From the NCBI RefSeq assembly GCF_022370755.2, contig NZ_CP092364.2, positions 1,364,001 through 1,428,000 of the forward strand: a DNA stretch of 64,000 nt, in the 5' to 3' direction. The translations under genes were made by a program, and so were the position numbers. The notes under the pieces were generated by a model. The model did not search any database and had not been told where the DNA came from. It saw only the letters and a list, made by a program, of their open reading frames with translations. Below are positions 1 to 8,969 of the stretch, one piece after another; position 1 is the stretch's first letter, and each line of letters begins with the position of its first letter. The DNA comes from Mycolicibacterium goodii (GTDB taxonomy: Bacteria; Actinomycetota; Actinomycetes; Mycobacteriales; Mycobacteriaceae).

Positions 1-1
1 T

Positions 2-346
2 CAGCGGGTGCAGATCGCCCGCGCGCTCGCGCAGCAACCCACGGAACTGCTGCTCGACGAGCCGACGAACCACCTCGACATCGCCCACCAGCTGGAGATC
101 CTGGCGATGATCCGCGAGCTCGACATCACCGCCGTCGTCGCGCTCCACGACCTGAACCTCGCCGCGATGTTCTGCGACCACGTCGTGGTGCTGTCGGCGG
201 GCGCGGTCGTGGCGTCAGGCCCCCCGGCGGATGTGCTCACCGAGCAACTCGTCGCCGACGTCTACGGCGTGCGGTGTGAGATCACCCGCGACTCCGCCGG
301 GCCCTACGTGCGGTTCCGTCCAGGCGGCAGAACCGGCGGGCGCTAG
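2..346 (+). CDS. ABC transporter ATP-binding protein, iron-siderophore type (C-terminal part)
   Basis: The open frame runs in from the left edge, so only the last ~114 residues are visible. It begins inside the ABC signature region (QRVQIARALA), followed by Walker B with D-loop (LLLDEPTNHLD) and the switch histidine (VALHDLNLAA). This wording is typical of FepC/FhuC/BtuD ATPases that energise import of ferric siderophores, haem or cobalamin with FecCD permeases. The partners would lie left of the window. The stop is the TAG of a CTAG palindrome (343-346) that also supplies the stop of the convergent PemK-like gene, so the two genes overlap by 4 bp. The exact substrate cannot be told. Confidence 0.85.
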   Translation, partial: QRVQIARALAQQPTELLLDEPTNHLDIAHQLEILAMIRELDITAVVALHDLNLAAMFCDHVVVLSAGAVVASGPPADVLTEQLVADVYGVRCEITRDSAGPYVRFRPGGRTGGR

Positions 347-978
347 CTCCAGGAGTACTCGGCGCGCAGCCGCTGGGCGACCACCTCGAACCGGACGCGG
401 TCCAGGATCGCGCCCTCGCGGCGGATACCTTCCTCGGGCACGTCGAGCACGCGGTCGAGGCGCACCCAGCTGGGCCTGCCGTCGTAGTCCCAGGTTCCGG
501 TGCCGATGCCGACCCAGTCGGGATCGTCGCTGTGATGCTCCTGGCTGGAGAGCATGAGGCCCAGCAGCGTGGAGTGGTCGCGTCCCACCACGAGCACCGG
601 ACGATCCTTGCCCTTGGTGGGGTCGTCCTCGTAGACCACCCACGTCCACACGATCTCTCCGGGATCGGCGCGGCCGTCCAGGTCGGGGGAGTACACGACC
701 TTCCGTGCCCGGTGCGCGGTCGGGACGCTGTGCTGGGAGACCGGCCGCCCAGCAGTGATGGCTGGCGCACTGTTCGCCGATGCGCCCGCGAGGCCACTGG
801 CCAGCACGTCCATTCCGAGCCGAATGCCCTGTTGAATGCCCTGCTGGATGCCCTGTTGCACGGTCCTGGGCACGTTGTCCGACTTCTGTAACTGGCGCAC
901 GAACTTCGACGCCTCGTTGAAGACGAGGTTCTCGGTGCCCTTCAGAACTCGCTGGAACGTCTTCCACTGCGACACCAT
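343..978 (-). CDS. PemK/MazF-fold family protein
   Basis: A 211-residue protein. Residues ~95-211 look like a PemK/MazF (CcdB/plasmid-maintenance) fold: [27 protein letters not shown], then a C-terminal strand-rich part. The N-terminal ~90 residues are unlike short MazF toxins and contain a tandem GIQQ repeat ([12 protein letters not shown]). It lies divergent from lepA, as does Rv2405 in M. tuberculosis. No antitoxin gene is adjacent, so a housekeeping or orphan role is as likely as toxicity. The ATG shares the NcoI-like CCATGG at 975-980 with a possible but less likely upstream lepA start. Confidence 0.7.
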   Translation of the reverse strand: MVSQWKTFQRVLKGTENLVFNEASKFVRQLQKSDNVPRTVQQGIQQGIQQGIRLGMDVLASGLAGASANSAPAITAGRPVSQHSVPTAHRARKVVYSPDLDGRADPGEIVWTWVVYEDDPTKGKDRPVLVVGRDHSTLLGLMLSSQEHHSDDPDWVGIGTGTWDYDGRPSWVRLDRVLDVPEEGIRREGAILDRVRFEVVAQRLRAEYSWS

Positions 979-1057
979 GGATCGAGCATATGTCAGCGGG
1001 AGACCCGGCGATTGTGTCGCGGCGGGCGGCGCTCGATACCCTAGAAGCGCACAACAC

Positions 1058-2932
1058 GTGCGCTTGACCCACGCTCACCAGGAGATTCCCATCAGCAGCT
1101 TCGCCGACAAGACGTTCACTGCGCCGGCGCAGATTCGGAACTTCTGCATCATCGCTCACATCGACCATGGCAAGTCGACGCTGGCCGACCGGATGCTGCA
1201 GCTCACCGGCGTCGTCGACGAGCGGTCGATGCGTGCCCAGTACCTCGATCGCATGGACATCGAGCGTGAGCGCGGGATCACGATCAAGGCGCAGAACGTT
1301 CGGCTGCCCTGGCGCGTCGACGGGCAGGATCACGTCCTGCACCTGATCGATACCCCGGGCCACGTCGACTTCACCTACGAGGTGTCCCGTGCGCTCGAGG
1401 CCTGCGAGGGTGCGGTGCTGCTGGTCGACGCCGCACAGGGCATCGAGGCGCAGACGCTGGCCAACCTGTACCTGGCACTGGACCGCGACCTGGCGATCAT
1501 CCCGGTGCTCAACAAGATCGACCTGCCCGCCGCGGACCCGGACCGCTACGCCGGCGAGCTCGCCCACATCATCGGCTGTGAGCCTTCCGACGTGCTGCGC
1601 GTGTCCGGCAAGACCGGTGAGGGCGTGGCCGAACTGCTCGACGAGGTGGTGCGCCAGGTGCCGCCGCCGGTGGGTGATCCCGACGCGCCCACGCGCGCGA
1701 TGATCTTCGACTCGGTGTACGACATCTACCGCGGCGTGGTGACCTACGTCCGCGTGGTCGACGGCAAGATCGTGCCGCGTGAGCGGATCGCGATGATGTC
1801 CACCGGCGCCACGCACGAACTGCTCGAGGTCGGCATCGTCTCACCCGAACCGAAGGCCAGCGAAGGCCTCGGCGTCGGGGAGGTCGGCTATCTCATCACG
1901 GGAGTGAAGGACGTCCGCCAGTCCAAGGTCGGCGACACCGTGACCACGGCCCGCAAGGGTGCCACCGAGGCGCTGACCGGCTACCGCGAGCCCAAGCCGA
2001 TGGTGTACTCGGGCCTGTATCCCGTCGACGGTTCTGACTACCCGGATCTGCGCGACGCGCTGGACAAGCTGCAACTCAACGACGCCGCGCTGACCTACGA
2101 ACCGGAGACCTCGGTGGCTCTGGGCTTCGGGTTCCGCTGCGGGTTCCTCGGGTTGCTCCACATGGAGATCACCCGCGAACGCCTGGAGCGCGAGTTCGGC
2201 CTGGACCTGATCTCCACCTCGCCCAACGTGGTGTACCGCGTCGTGCAGGACGACGGAACCGAGAAGGTCGTGACGAATCCGTCGGACTGGCCGGAAGGCA
2301 AGATCCGCACGGTGTTCGAGCCCGTCGTGAAGACGACGATCATCGCCCCGAGCGAGTTCATCGGCACGATCATGGAACTGTGCCAGTCGCGGCGCGGTGA
2401 CCTGCAGGGCATGGACTACCTGTCGCCGGAGCGCGTGGAACTGCGCTACATCATGCCGCTCGGCGAGATCATCTTCGACTTCTTCGATTCGCTGAAGTCC
2501 CGCACCCGCGGCTATGCGAGCCTCGACTACGAGGAGGCAGGCGAGCAGGAGGCGGCGCTGGTCAAGGTCGATATCCTGCTGCAGGGCGAAGCTGTCGACG
2601 CGTTCTCGGCCATCGTCCACAAGGACGGGGCGTCGGCCTACGGCAACAAGATGACCTCCAAGCTCAAGGAACTGATCCCGCGCCAGCAGTTCGAGGTGCC
2701 GGTCCAGGCCGCGATCGGTTCGAGAATCATTGCGCGCGAGAATATCCGGGCCATTCGCAAGGACGTGCTCTCGAAGTGCTACGGCGGCGACATCACCCGT
2801 AAGCGCAAGCTGCTCGAGAAGCAGAAAGAGGGCAAGAAGCGGATGAAGACCATCGGTCGGGTCGACGTCCCGCAGGAGGCGTTCGTCGCGGCACTGTCCA
2901 CTGACGCGGCGGGCGACAAACCCAAGAAATAG
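1058..2932 (+). CDS. lepA: elongation factor 4 (back-translocating GTPase LepA)
   Basis: A 624-residue translational GTPase acting on the ribosome, where EF4 moves tRNAs backwards. Visible motifs are the G1 P-loop ([10 protein letters not shown]), switch residues with RGITI, G3 (DTPGH), G4 (NKIDLP), the EF-G-like domains, and the LepA-specific C-terminal domain with [20 protein letters not shown]. The frame is open upstream. I place the start at GTG 1058 because [22 protein letters not shown] is where homologues become conserved, and a TACCCT -10 lies at 1037-1042. ATG 977 (651 aa, nearer the M. tuberculosis length) is the alternative. No Shine-Dalgarno sequence is visible before 1058. Confidence 0.93.
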   Translation: MRLTHAHQEIPISSFADKTFTAPAQIRNFCIIAHIDHGKSTLADRMLQLTGVVDERSMRAQYLDRMDIERERGITIKAQNVRLPWRVDGQDHVLHLIDTPGHVDFTYEVSRALEACEGAVLLVDAAQGIEAQTLANLYLALDRDLAIIPVLNKIDLPAADPDRYAGELAHIIGCEPSDVLRVSGKTGEGVAELLDEVVRQVPPPVGDPDAPTRAMIFDSVYDIYRGVVTYVRVVDGKIVPRERIAMMSTGATHELLEVGIVSPEPKASEGLGVGEVGYLITGVKDVRQSKVGDTVTTARKGATEALTGYREPKPMVYSGLYPVDGSDYPDLRDALDKLQLNDAALTYEPETSVALGFGFRCGFLGLLHMEITRERLEREFGLDLISTSPNVVYRVVQDDGTEKVVTNPSDWPEGKIRTVFEPVVKTTIIAPSEFIGTIMELCQSRRGDLQGMDYLSPERVELRYIMPLGEIIFDFFDSLKSRTRGYASLDYEEAGEQEAALVKVDILLQGEAVDAFSAIVHKDGASAYGNKMTSKLKELIPRQQFEVPVQAAIGSRIIARENIRAIRKDVLSKCYGGDITRKRKLLEKQKEGKKRMKTIGRVDVPQEAFVAALSTDAAGDKPKK

Positions 2933-3004
2933 CGCGAGACACAGCTCGGCGGACAGCACGGCCCGCCCACCCATTTGGTGCGTTTGCTGGTGAATGGCAC
3001 GTAG

Positions 3005-3010
3005 TAGGGT
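3005..3010 (+). promoter_or_regulatory. candidate -10 element of lppR-like gene
   Basis: TAGGGT fits the mycobacterial SigA/SigB -10 pattern TANNNT. Transcription would start near 3017, giving a short leader that contains the GGGGGTGG ribosome-binding site (about 3032-3039) before ATG 3046. Confidence 0.4.
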
Positions 3011-3045
3011 CATCGATACGGTGTGCACTGTGGGGGTGGTTGCTG

Positions 3046-3819
3046 ATGAACACGGTCGGCAAGGTGTCGGTACTGGCTGCGTCGCTGGTGCTGCTGGTGG
3101 GTTGTACGCGGATCGTCGACGGCTCGGTGGAACCCGCCGCTGATCTGGCGCCCCGACCGCTCGGCGCGGCGGACATCGCAAAAGTGCTGCCCGCCATCGA
3201 CGAACTCTCCGACATCCTGGATCAGCGGATGATCGAGGACACCAACGGGCGGCGCGCACTGGCGGGCGGCGTCGAGGACATGGCCGACGGGCTGGCGACG
3301 GAAAGCGATGCCTCGCCGCATGATTGCGTGGGCGCCGCGGCCCCCATGCAGCGCAGCGTCTACGAGTCGGCCGAGGTCACCGAGGTGGTCAGCGAGGGTT
3401 TCGAGGGTGACGAGGATGGCGGTGCCGTTCTCGCCGCAGGTGTCGGCGTGGTGGCCCTCGACAGCGTCGCCGCTGCCAACAAGCTGTTCGACACGTTCGC
3501 CGAGCAGTGGCAGGACTGCGACGGCACGACCGTCACGATCGTCAAGGAAGCGGTGCGCGGCGGGTTCTTCACGGACCGGGTCACCGATGTGCGGGTCGAG
3601 GATTCCGTCGTCGCCGCCACCGTCGAGTTCGGCCATACCCTCGACCGCACAACCACTCCGGTGGCACGCGCGCTGGGAGTGCGCGCCAACTGCCTCGTCG
3701 AGGTGGATGTCGCGTACTACAGCGACCCAGACAGCCGCCCGAAGGGCAACACCGATGTGGATTCGGTCGCGATCGACATCGCGCACGTGATGATGGATCA
3801 GATCAGCGATCTGAGCTGA
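3046..3819 (+). CDS. lppR: lipoprotein with PknH-sensor-like domain (LppR-like)
   Basis: A 257-residue exported lipoprotein. It has a short hydrophobic signal ending in a lipobox (VLLVGC, Cys near residue 20), so it should be acylated and anchored outside the membrane. The rest resembles the extracellular sensor domain found in PknH and many mycobacterial lipoproteins, with paired cysteines (HDC, QDC, ANC) suited to disulphides. Its place beside lepA matches lppR (Rv2403c). ATG 3046 is preferred over TTG 3040 because a GGGGGTGG stretch precedes it at good spacing. The ligand is unknown. A homologous lipoprotein follows immediately. Confidence 0.75.
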   Translation: MNTVGKVSVLAASLVLLVGCTRIVDGSVEPAADLAPRPLGAADIAKVLPAIDELSDILDQRMIEDTNGRRALAGGVEDMADGLATESDASPHDCVGAAAPMQRSVYESAEVTEVVSEGFEGDEDGGAVLAAGVGVVALDSVAAANKLFDTFAEQWQDCDGTTVTIVKEAVRGGFFTDRVTDVRVEDSVVAATVEFGHTLDRTTTPVARALGVRANCLVEVDVAYYSDPDSRPKGNTDVDSVAIDIAHVMMDQISDLS

Positions 3820-3886
3820 CCGATCCGGCTCGAACGATCCCTGGACGATCACCGGCGAAAAGCCCCGCGGAGAGCGACAATGAGTC

Positions 3887-4591
3887 ATGACGTCCGGGCG
3901 GCGATGGACCCGGCTGTGCACCGCGGGTGCCGCAGTGGCTGCCGTCGGTCTGCTCTCGGGGTGTGTGCACGCCGTCGGCGGTACGCCGACGCGGGATCCC
4001 GCCGCACGGCCGCTGGGGGCCACGGTGTCCGAGGCTGATCTGGACACCCTGCTGCTGCCGGTCACCGAACTGGGTGACATCGTCGGATCCTCCGACCTGA
4101 CGGTGACGGTCGAACTCGACGAGTTCAACGACAGCTCCGCGGCGATGGACGATCCCGACTGCCTCGCAGCGGCATTCGGCGCCCAGGAGCGGGTGTATGC
4201 CGGCACCGGATGGACCGCGGTGCGCGACCAGATCGTGCGTGAGCCCGGCGCGCTCAACCCGCACTGGATCGAGCAGGTCGTCGTGCTGTTCCGGTCCGAT
4301 CTCCACGCCCGCGACTTCTTCGACGAATCGCACAAGACCTGGGACCGTTGCGTGGGGTCGCTGACCACCTACGACACGGCTCAGTTGCCGGTGCAGTGGT
4401 CGGTCAGCGAGGTCACCGCGGGAGAATCCACGATCAGCCAGATGTCGGTGCCCGAGAACGCGGTGCGGGGCGGTTGCCATCACGCGCTGTCGGTGGCGGC
4501 CAACGTCGTCGTCGAGGCGTGGGCCTGCGGCGAGGACATCGACAGTCAGGCCAGCGCGATCGTCGACCGGATCGTGTCGAACATCGAATAG
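3887..4591 (+). CDS. lipoprotein with PknH-sensor-like domain
   Basis: A 234-residue lipoprotein with a twin-Arg-poor signal sequence and lipobox LLSGC. The body is of the same sensor-domain type as the gene before it (ARPLGA near the N-terminus, a conserved DC pair, WDRCVG, GGCHHALS). The two are likely an old tandem duplication, now strongly diverged. The 67-bp gap between them and the same orientation suggest co-transcription. Function is unknown. Such domains are thought to bind ligands at the cell surface. Confidence 0.7.
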   Translation: MTSGRRWTRLCTAGAAVAAVGLLSGCVHAVGGTPTRDPAARPLGATVSEADLDTLLLPVTELGDIVGSSDLTVTVELDEFNDSSAAMDDPDCLAAAFGAQERVYAGTGWTAVRDQIVREPGALNPHWIEQVVVLFRSDLHARDFFDESHKTWDRCVGSLTTYDTAQLPVQWSVSEVTAGESTISQMSVPENAVRGGCHHALSVAANVVVEAWACGEDIDSQASAIVDRIVSNIE

Positions 4592-4644
4592 ACCGAGATT
4601 GCCTCGCCCTGAGCGCAAACCTGGGCCGAGTCGGCGGCAGACCG

Positions 4645-4650
4645 TAACTT
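4645..4650 (+). promoter_or_regulatory. -10 element of a leaderless promoter for the organosulfur operon
   Basis: TAACTT matches TANNNT and ends exactly 7 nt before GTG 4658, the standard geometry for transcripts whose first nucleotide is the start codon in mycobacteria. No SD sequence is present, in agreement. Confidence 0.6.
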
Positions 4651-4657
4651 CGCCGAG

Positions 4658-5962
4658 GTGACAAGGGAGCTTCATCTGTTGGCCTTCGGCAACACCCGGT
4701 CAGCCGGTCCGTGGCGCCATCCCGCTGCCGACAACACGCCTGCCGGGGTGCGGCGACGGCTGATCGCGTATGCCAAGACCGCCGAGGCCGGAACCTTCGA
4801 CGCCCTGTTCTTTGCCGACGGCCTGAACTACGGCCCACCGGCAACCTGGGCGTACAAGATCACCGAGGACTTCGAGCCGCTCACCGCCACCGCGGCGTTG
4901 TCGTCGGTGACCGAGCGGATCGGCCTCGTCGTGACGGGATCGGCGACGCTGGCGCACCCGTATCACCTGGCGCGGCAGCTTCTCTCGCTCGACCACCTCA
5001 GCGGTGGCCGGGCCGGCTGGAACCTGGTGACCAGCTTCGCGCGCGCCGCGGCGGACAACTTCAGCGCGCGCGGTGTCGTCGCCCACGACGAGCGCTACGC
5101 CATCGCCGGGGAAGCGCTCGAGGTGGTCCGCAAGCTGTGGGACGAATGGGGTGAGGACACCATCGTCGAAGACCGCGCCACCGGGGTCTTCAACGACGTC
5201 GGCCGGATCCGGCCGGCCAACCACCACGGCCACTACTTCGACGTCGCAGGCCCGATCGGCGCGGCGCGTTCGGTGCAGGGACAGCCGGTGCTCTTCCAGG
5301 CCGGATCGTCCGAGACCGGAAGGACTTTCGCCGCCCAACATGCCGAGGTGATCTTCACCAGCCACGGCAACCGCGAGCGCGCGCAGACGTTCTACCGCCA
5401 GATCCACACGCAGGCACGGCAGCTGGGCCGCGCCACGCCGCCGCTGATCACACCGTCCCTGCGCTACCTCGTCGGCTCGACCGACGAGGAAGCCCGCCGC
5501 GCCGAACGCGAGGAGTACGAGTATTTCAGCCCCGAGTACCAGGCCGGTTGGCTGTTGGAGGTCGACGTCGACGTCACCGGCGCCGAGCTGGACGGTCCGG
5601 TTCCGGAGTCGGCATTCCCGGAGCACACCGAGACCCACCAGACCGCACTCGCGGGCTACCGGCATCTGGCGAGTGAGGGCAACCCGACGGTGCGGGAGTT
5701 CCTGTACCGCACCGTGAACGGATGGGGTGCCGCGGTGGTGGGGACGCCCGAGCGCATCGCCGACGTCATCGAGGAGTGGTTCACCACAGGGGCCGCCGAC
5801 GGATTCGTCCTGCGGGATTCCGGTTTACCCGGCCAGCACGAGCTTTTCGTCGAGCAGGTGGTGCCGGTGCTGCGCAAGCGGGGCCTGTTCCGCCACGAGT
5901 ACACCGGCACAACACTGCGCGCGCACCTGGGACTGGACGCCCCGCAGAGGTCGGTGTCGTGA
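4658..5962 (+). CDS. LLM-class flavin-dependent monooxygenase, NtaA/SnaA/DszA type
   Basis: A 434-residue luciferase-like TIM-barrel enzyme. It would use FMNH2 from a separate reductase and O2 to oxidise a C-S or C-N substrate. Family signatures include the N-terminal strand with WRHP, FFADGL, AHPYHLARQLLSLDHLSGGRAGWNLVTS and the HDERY segment, all typical of the NtaA/SnaA/SoxA/DszA subfamily. It is the first gene of an operon and overlaps the next monooxygenase by 4 bp (GTGA). The start is GTG 4658, probably leaderless. Pairing with a second LLM enzyme, a GNAT protein and an amino-acid-type permease suggests breakdown of S-alkyl amino acids or another organosulfur compound. The substrate is not determined by the sequence. 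Confidence 0.85.
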   Translation: MTRELHLLAFGNTRSAGPWRHPAADNTPAGVRRRLIAYAKTAEAGTFDALFFADGLNYGPPATWAYKITEDFEPLTATAALSSVTERIGLVVTGSATLAHPYHLARQLLSLDHLSGGRAGWNLVTSFARAAADNFSARGVVAHDERYAIAGEALEVVRKLWDEWGEDTIVEDRATGVFNDVGRIRPANHHGHYFDVAGPIGAARSVQGQPVLFQAGSSETGRTFAAQHAEVIFTSHGNRERAQTFYRQIHTQARQLGRATPPLITPSLRYLVGSTDEEARRAEREEYEYFSPEYQAGWLLEVDVDVTGAELDGPVPESAFPEHTETHQTALAGYRHLASEGNPTVREFLYRTVNGWGAAVVGTPERIADVIEEWFTTGAADGFVLRDSGLPGQHELFVEQVVPVLRKRGLFRHEYTGTTLRAHLGLDAPQRSVS

Positions 5963-7341
5963 CCGAACCCTATGTGCTGGCGGCTTTCACGATGTCGACG
6001 GTGTCGCACGGCAACTTCGGCATGTGGCGCCACCCGCAGGACCGGACCTCCGAATACACCGACATCGGATACTGGGTGGACCTCGCTCGTCTGCTCGATG
6101 ACGGCGGCTTCGACCTGCTGTTCATCGCCGACGCGGTGGGCCAGCTCGACGTGTTCGGGGGCGACGCCGGTGCGGCACTGGCCCGGGCGGTGCAGACACC
6201 GGTCACCGATCCGCTGCTGGCGGTGTCGGCGATGGCCGCGGCCACGCAGCGGCTCGGGTTCGGCGTCACGGTCTCGACCACCTACGAGAGTCCCTACCTG
6301 CTGGCCCGCAAGTTCAGCACGCTCGACCACCTCACGCGCGGCCGGATCGGGTGGAACATCGTCACGTCTCTGCTCGACAGCGCGGCGCGCAACATCATCG
6401 GCCGCGACCGTCAGATCCCTCATGACGAGCGGTACGCGATGGCACAGGAGTTCGTCGAGGTCACCTACAAGCTCTGGGAGGGCTCCTGGGAACCGGGCGC
6501 CGTGCTGCGGGACCGCGAACTCGGGGTGTTCACCGATCCGGCGAAGGTGCACGACATCGCCCACGACGACCGGTACTTCAGCGTCCCCGGTGCACACCTC
6601 GTCGAACCGTCACCCCAGCGCACACCGGTGCTGTTCCAGGCTGGCACCTCACCCGCCGGACGCGAGTTCGCCTCCCGCAACGCCGAATTGGTGTTCGTAT
6701 CCGATCCGCACCCGGAGGTGTTGCGGGCCAACATCGACGACGTCCGACGGCGAGCGGCCGGACACGGCCGCGATCCGGAGTCGTTGAAGTTCATCACCTC
6801 GGTCGAGATCGTCACCGACAACACCGATTCGGCCGCGCGGGCCAAGGCCGACGAGTTGGCCCGGTTCCACGACCCGGAGGGCGCGCTGGTCTTGTTGTCG
6901 GCGCTCAGCGGAGTCGACTGGTCCACATACGGCGTCGACCGCCCGATCGAACAGTTCGACACCGACGCGAGCCGGTCGATACTCGCCGCGGTCACCGATT
7001 CCGGTACGCGCCAGCGTGTCACGCTGCGTGACTACGTCGGTGGCCTAGGCGGATTCGGCGGGAGACTGTTCGTCGGGTCCGGTCCGACGGTGGCCGACGA
7101 ACTGGAGGCCTACGCGGACAAAACCGGCGTCGACGGGTTCAACATCGCCTATCACATCACGCCAGGGAGTTTCGCCGACGTCGCCACCTACCTGATCCCG
7201 GAACTGCGCAGACGAGGCCGGGCGCGTGATGCAGGTGACCCCACGACGCTGCGGCAGCGCCTGTTCGGCGGTGACTCACCGCTGCTGGGTGAGCAGCACC
7301 CCGCTGCCGCGTTTCGTCGTAAACCTGTTCATTCTCAATAG
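5959..7341 (+). CDS. LLM-class flavin-dependent monooxygenase, NtaA/SnaA/DszA type
   Basis: A 460-residue paralogue of the preceding gene with the same landmarks (GMWRHPQD, LLFIADAVGQLDVFG, YESPYLLARKFSTLDHLTRGRIGWNIVTS, HDERYAMAQEF, PVLFQAGTSPAGREFA). The long upstream open frame overlaps the first gene. The start is GTG 5959, whose GTGA is shared with the upstream TGA and implies translational coupling. Two LLM monooxygenases side by side may act on successive intermediates or on different substrates of one transport system. A flavin reductase is not encoded nearby and must come from elsewhere. Confidence 0.85.
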   Translation: MTEPYVLAAFTMSTVSHGNFGMWRHPQDRTSEYTDIGYWVDLARLLDDGGFDLLFIADAVGQLDVFGGDAGAALARAVQTPVTDPLLAVSAMAAATQRLGFGVTVSTTYESPYLLARKFSTLDHLTRGRIGWNIVTSLLDSAARNIIGRDRQIPHDERYAMAQEFVEVTYKLWEGSWEPGAVLRDRELGVFTDPAKVHDIAHDDRYFSVPGAHLVEPSPQRTPVLFQAGTSPAGREFASRNAELVFVSDPHPEVLRANIDDVRRRAAGHGRDPESLKFITSVEIVTDNTDSAARAKADELARFHDPEGALVLLSALSGVDWSTYGVDRPIEQFDTDASRSILAAVTDSGTRQRVTLRDYVGGLGGFGGRLFVGSGPTVADELEAYADKTGVDGFNIAYHITPGSFADVATYLIPELRRRGRARDAGDPTTLRQRLFGGDSPLLGEQHPAAAFRRKPVHSQ

Positions 7342-7344
7342 AAT
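7339..7344 (+). promoter_or_regulatory. possible internal promoter (-10) before the permease gene
   Basis: TAGAAT overlaps the TAG stop of the second monooxygenase and is a good -10. Downstream, 7370-7387 is an imperfect 18-bp palindrome centred on CACGTG that could be an operator. Both are pattern-based only. They would let the permease-GNAT-flavoprotein part be expressed separately from the monooxygenases. Confidence 0.3.
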
Positions 7345-7463
7345 CCCGCCGATTTCATCGGTTTCACACCAGCTGCACGTGCTGCAGCCTGACATCAGAT
7401 ATCAATCGATCGTCCGGGCTTCGTTTGTGCGCGGACCGTGTCGCGGTCAGAAAGGACACCACC

Positions 7464-8969
7464 GTGACCACCACAGATGATCCGATCGCGACGGTCGGGG
7501 GACGGGCCCTGACCGCCGCGGAATCCACCGGTCTCGAACGTGACGCTCTCGGCGCATGCGGGGTCTTCGCTCAGGGCCTCGCCGCCGCGGCCCCCAGCGT
7601 CGCGCTGGCCGTGGTCCCGTTCGCACTGTTCGTCGCGGCAGGGGCGGGTGCCGCGTGGGCCGCGGTCATCGGCCTGTTGATCGTCGTGCTCGTGGCGCTG
7701 ACGATCAGCTTCCAGGCCAGGCGCACGGTGTCGTCGGGCTCGCTGGGCACCTACACCGGCAATGGACTCGGGCCGGGTTTCGCCTTCGCCGCGGGTTTCA
7801 GTCTGCTGTTCGGTTACATCGGTTTCGCCACCACCGGAACGCTCGGCGGAGTGCTGTATCTGGACGCCTTCCTGGAATCGATCGGCCTCGGTTCCCAGGC
7901 CATCTGGTTCAAGCTGCTGTTGGTGGCCGTCGTGGTCGGGATCGCGGTCTACCTGCCGTACCGCGGTGTGTCGGTGGCCGCACGCTACGAGCTGGCATTC
8001 GAACTGCTGGCCATCGCCTCGATTCTGGTGATCATCGTCGCGTCCTACATCGGGTACGGGTTCCGGATCGACTGGGAGCAGTGGAAGCCTCAACATCTCG
8101 GGTCGAGCGCGACGTTCATCGCCGCGGTGACCGCGGTCGGGTCGTACGCGGGGTTCGAGAGCGTGGCATCACTGGGTGCCGAGGCCAAGAATGCCCACCG
8201 CAACATCGCGCGATCACTCCTGCGCGTGGTGATTCTGCTCGGCGTGCTCTACATTTTCGCCACCTACCCGCAGATCCTGCATTTCGACGAGATCGACGGC
8301 GACAAGGCGGTGCTGCCCCAACTTGCCGACTCGGTCGGCGTGGGATGGGTCAACCAGGTGGTCAGCGCCGCGGTGGCGATCGCCTTCATCGTGTTCGTCA
8401 CCGCGGTCACCACGGCCGCGGCGCGATCCCTGTTCACCTTCGCGCACGAAGGCGCGCTTCCGCGGGTGTTCACCACGGTGCACGAGAACTACAAGACGCC
8501 GTGGGCCGGCGTGGTCTTCGTCGGCATCGTCGCATTCGTGTTCTCGGTCGCCGCCACGTTCAGTTCGGCGGGCCGGCTGGTGTTCGACGTGTACGGCGGC
8601 TACGTGGCCAACTGGGGTTTCCTCACCAGCTATCTGCTCGTGGTGATCGCCACCCCGATCTGGCTGCGCAAGATCAACGCGCTGACACCGTGGCATCTCG
8701 TGGTGTCGGTCGCCGCGACCATCGGGCTCGGATACGTGATCGTCAGCAACTTCTACCCGGTGCCCGAGTTCCCGTTCAACATCCTGCCGTTCGTGTTCGG
8801 GGCGATCCTGCTGGCGGGGCTGGCCTGGTACTGGTACCTCAAGCGGACCAGGCCCGAGATCGCGCGGCGCATCGGGACCATCCAGACCCTCTCGGAGGAG
8901 GAACGGCAGCGGCTGGCCGACGAAGGCATCGCCGACGTCCTCAAGGGCGAACCGGGCGGGACACCATGA
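7464..8969 (+). CDS. APC-superfamily amino acid permease
   Basis: A 501-residue polytopic membrane protein with about 12 hydrophobic segments. It shows features of the amino acid-polyamine-organocation family: the first helix (GVFAQGLAAAAPSVALAVVPFALF), GSLGTYTGNGLGPGFAFAAGFSLLFGYIGFATTG, and the conserved SYAGFESVASLGAEAKNAHRNIARSLLR loop. It probably imports an amino acid or amine by cation symport. The start is GTG 7464 with AAAGGA 8-13 nt upstream, because the upstream part of the open frame is unlike the family. The stop overlaps the next ATG (ATGA). Operon context suggests it takes up the sulfur-containing substrate of the flanking oxygenases. Confidence 0.85.
   Translation: MTTTDDPIATVGGRALTAAESTGLERDALGACGVFAQGLAAAAPSVALAVVPFALFVAAGAGAAWAAVIGLLIVVLVALTISFQARRTVSSGSLGTYTGNGLGPGFAFAAGFSLLFGYIGFATTGTLGGVLYLDAFLESIGLGSQAIWFKLLLVAVVVGIAVYLPYRGVSVAARYELAFELLAIASILVIIVASYIGYGFRIDWEQWKPQHLGSSATFIAAVTAVGSYAGFESVASLGAEAKNAHRNIARSLLRVVILLGVLYIFATYPQILHFDEIDGDKAVLPQLADSVGVGWVNQVVSAAVAIAFIVFVTAVTTAAARSLFTFAHEGALPRVFTTVHENYKTPWAGVVFVGIVAFVFSVAATFSSAGRLVFDVYGGYVANWGFLTSYLLVVIATPIWLRKINALTPWHLVVSVAATIGLGYVIVSNFYPVPEFPFNILPFVFGAILLAGLAWYWYLKRTRPEIARRIGTIQTLSEEERQRLADEGIADVLKGEPGGTP

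Noticed and set aside
836-1057. N-terminal extension of lepA and an ATG at 977
   Set aside because: Most of the extension overlaps the divergent PemK-like gene, and similarity to EF4 begins only after GTG 1058. ATG 977 remains possible but less supported.
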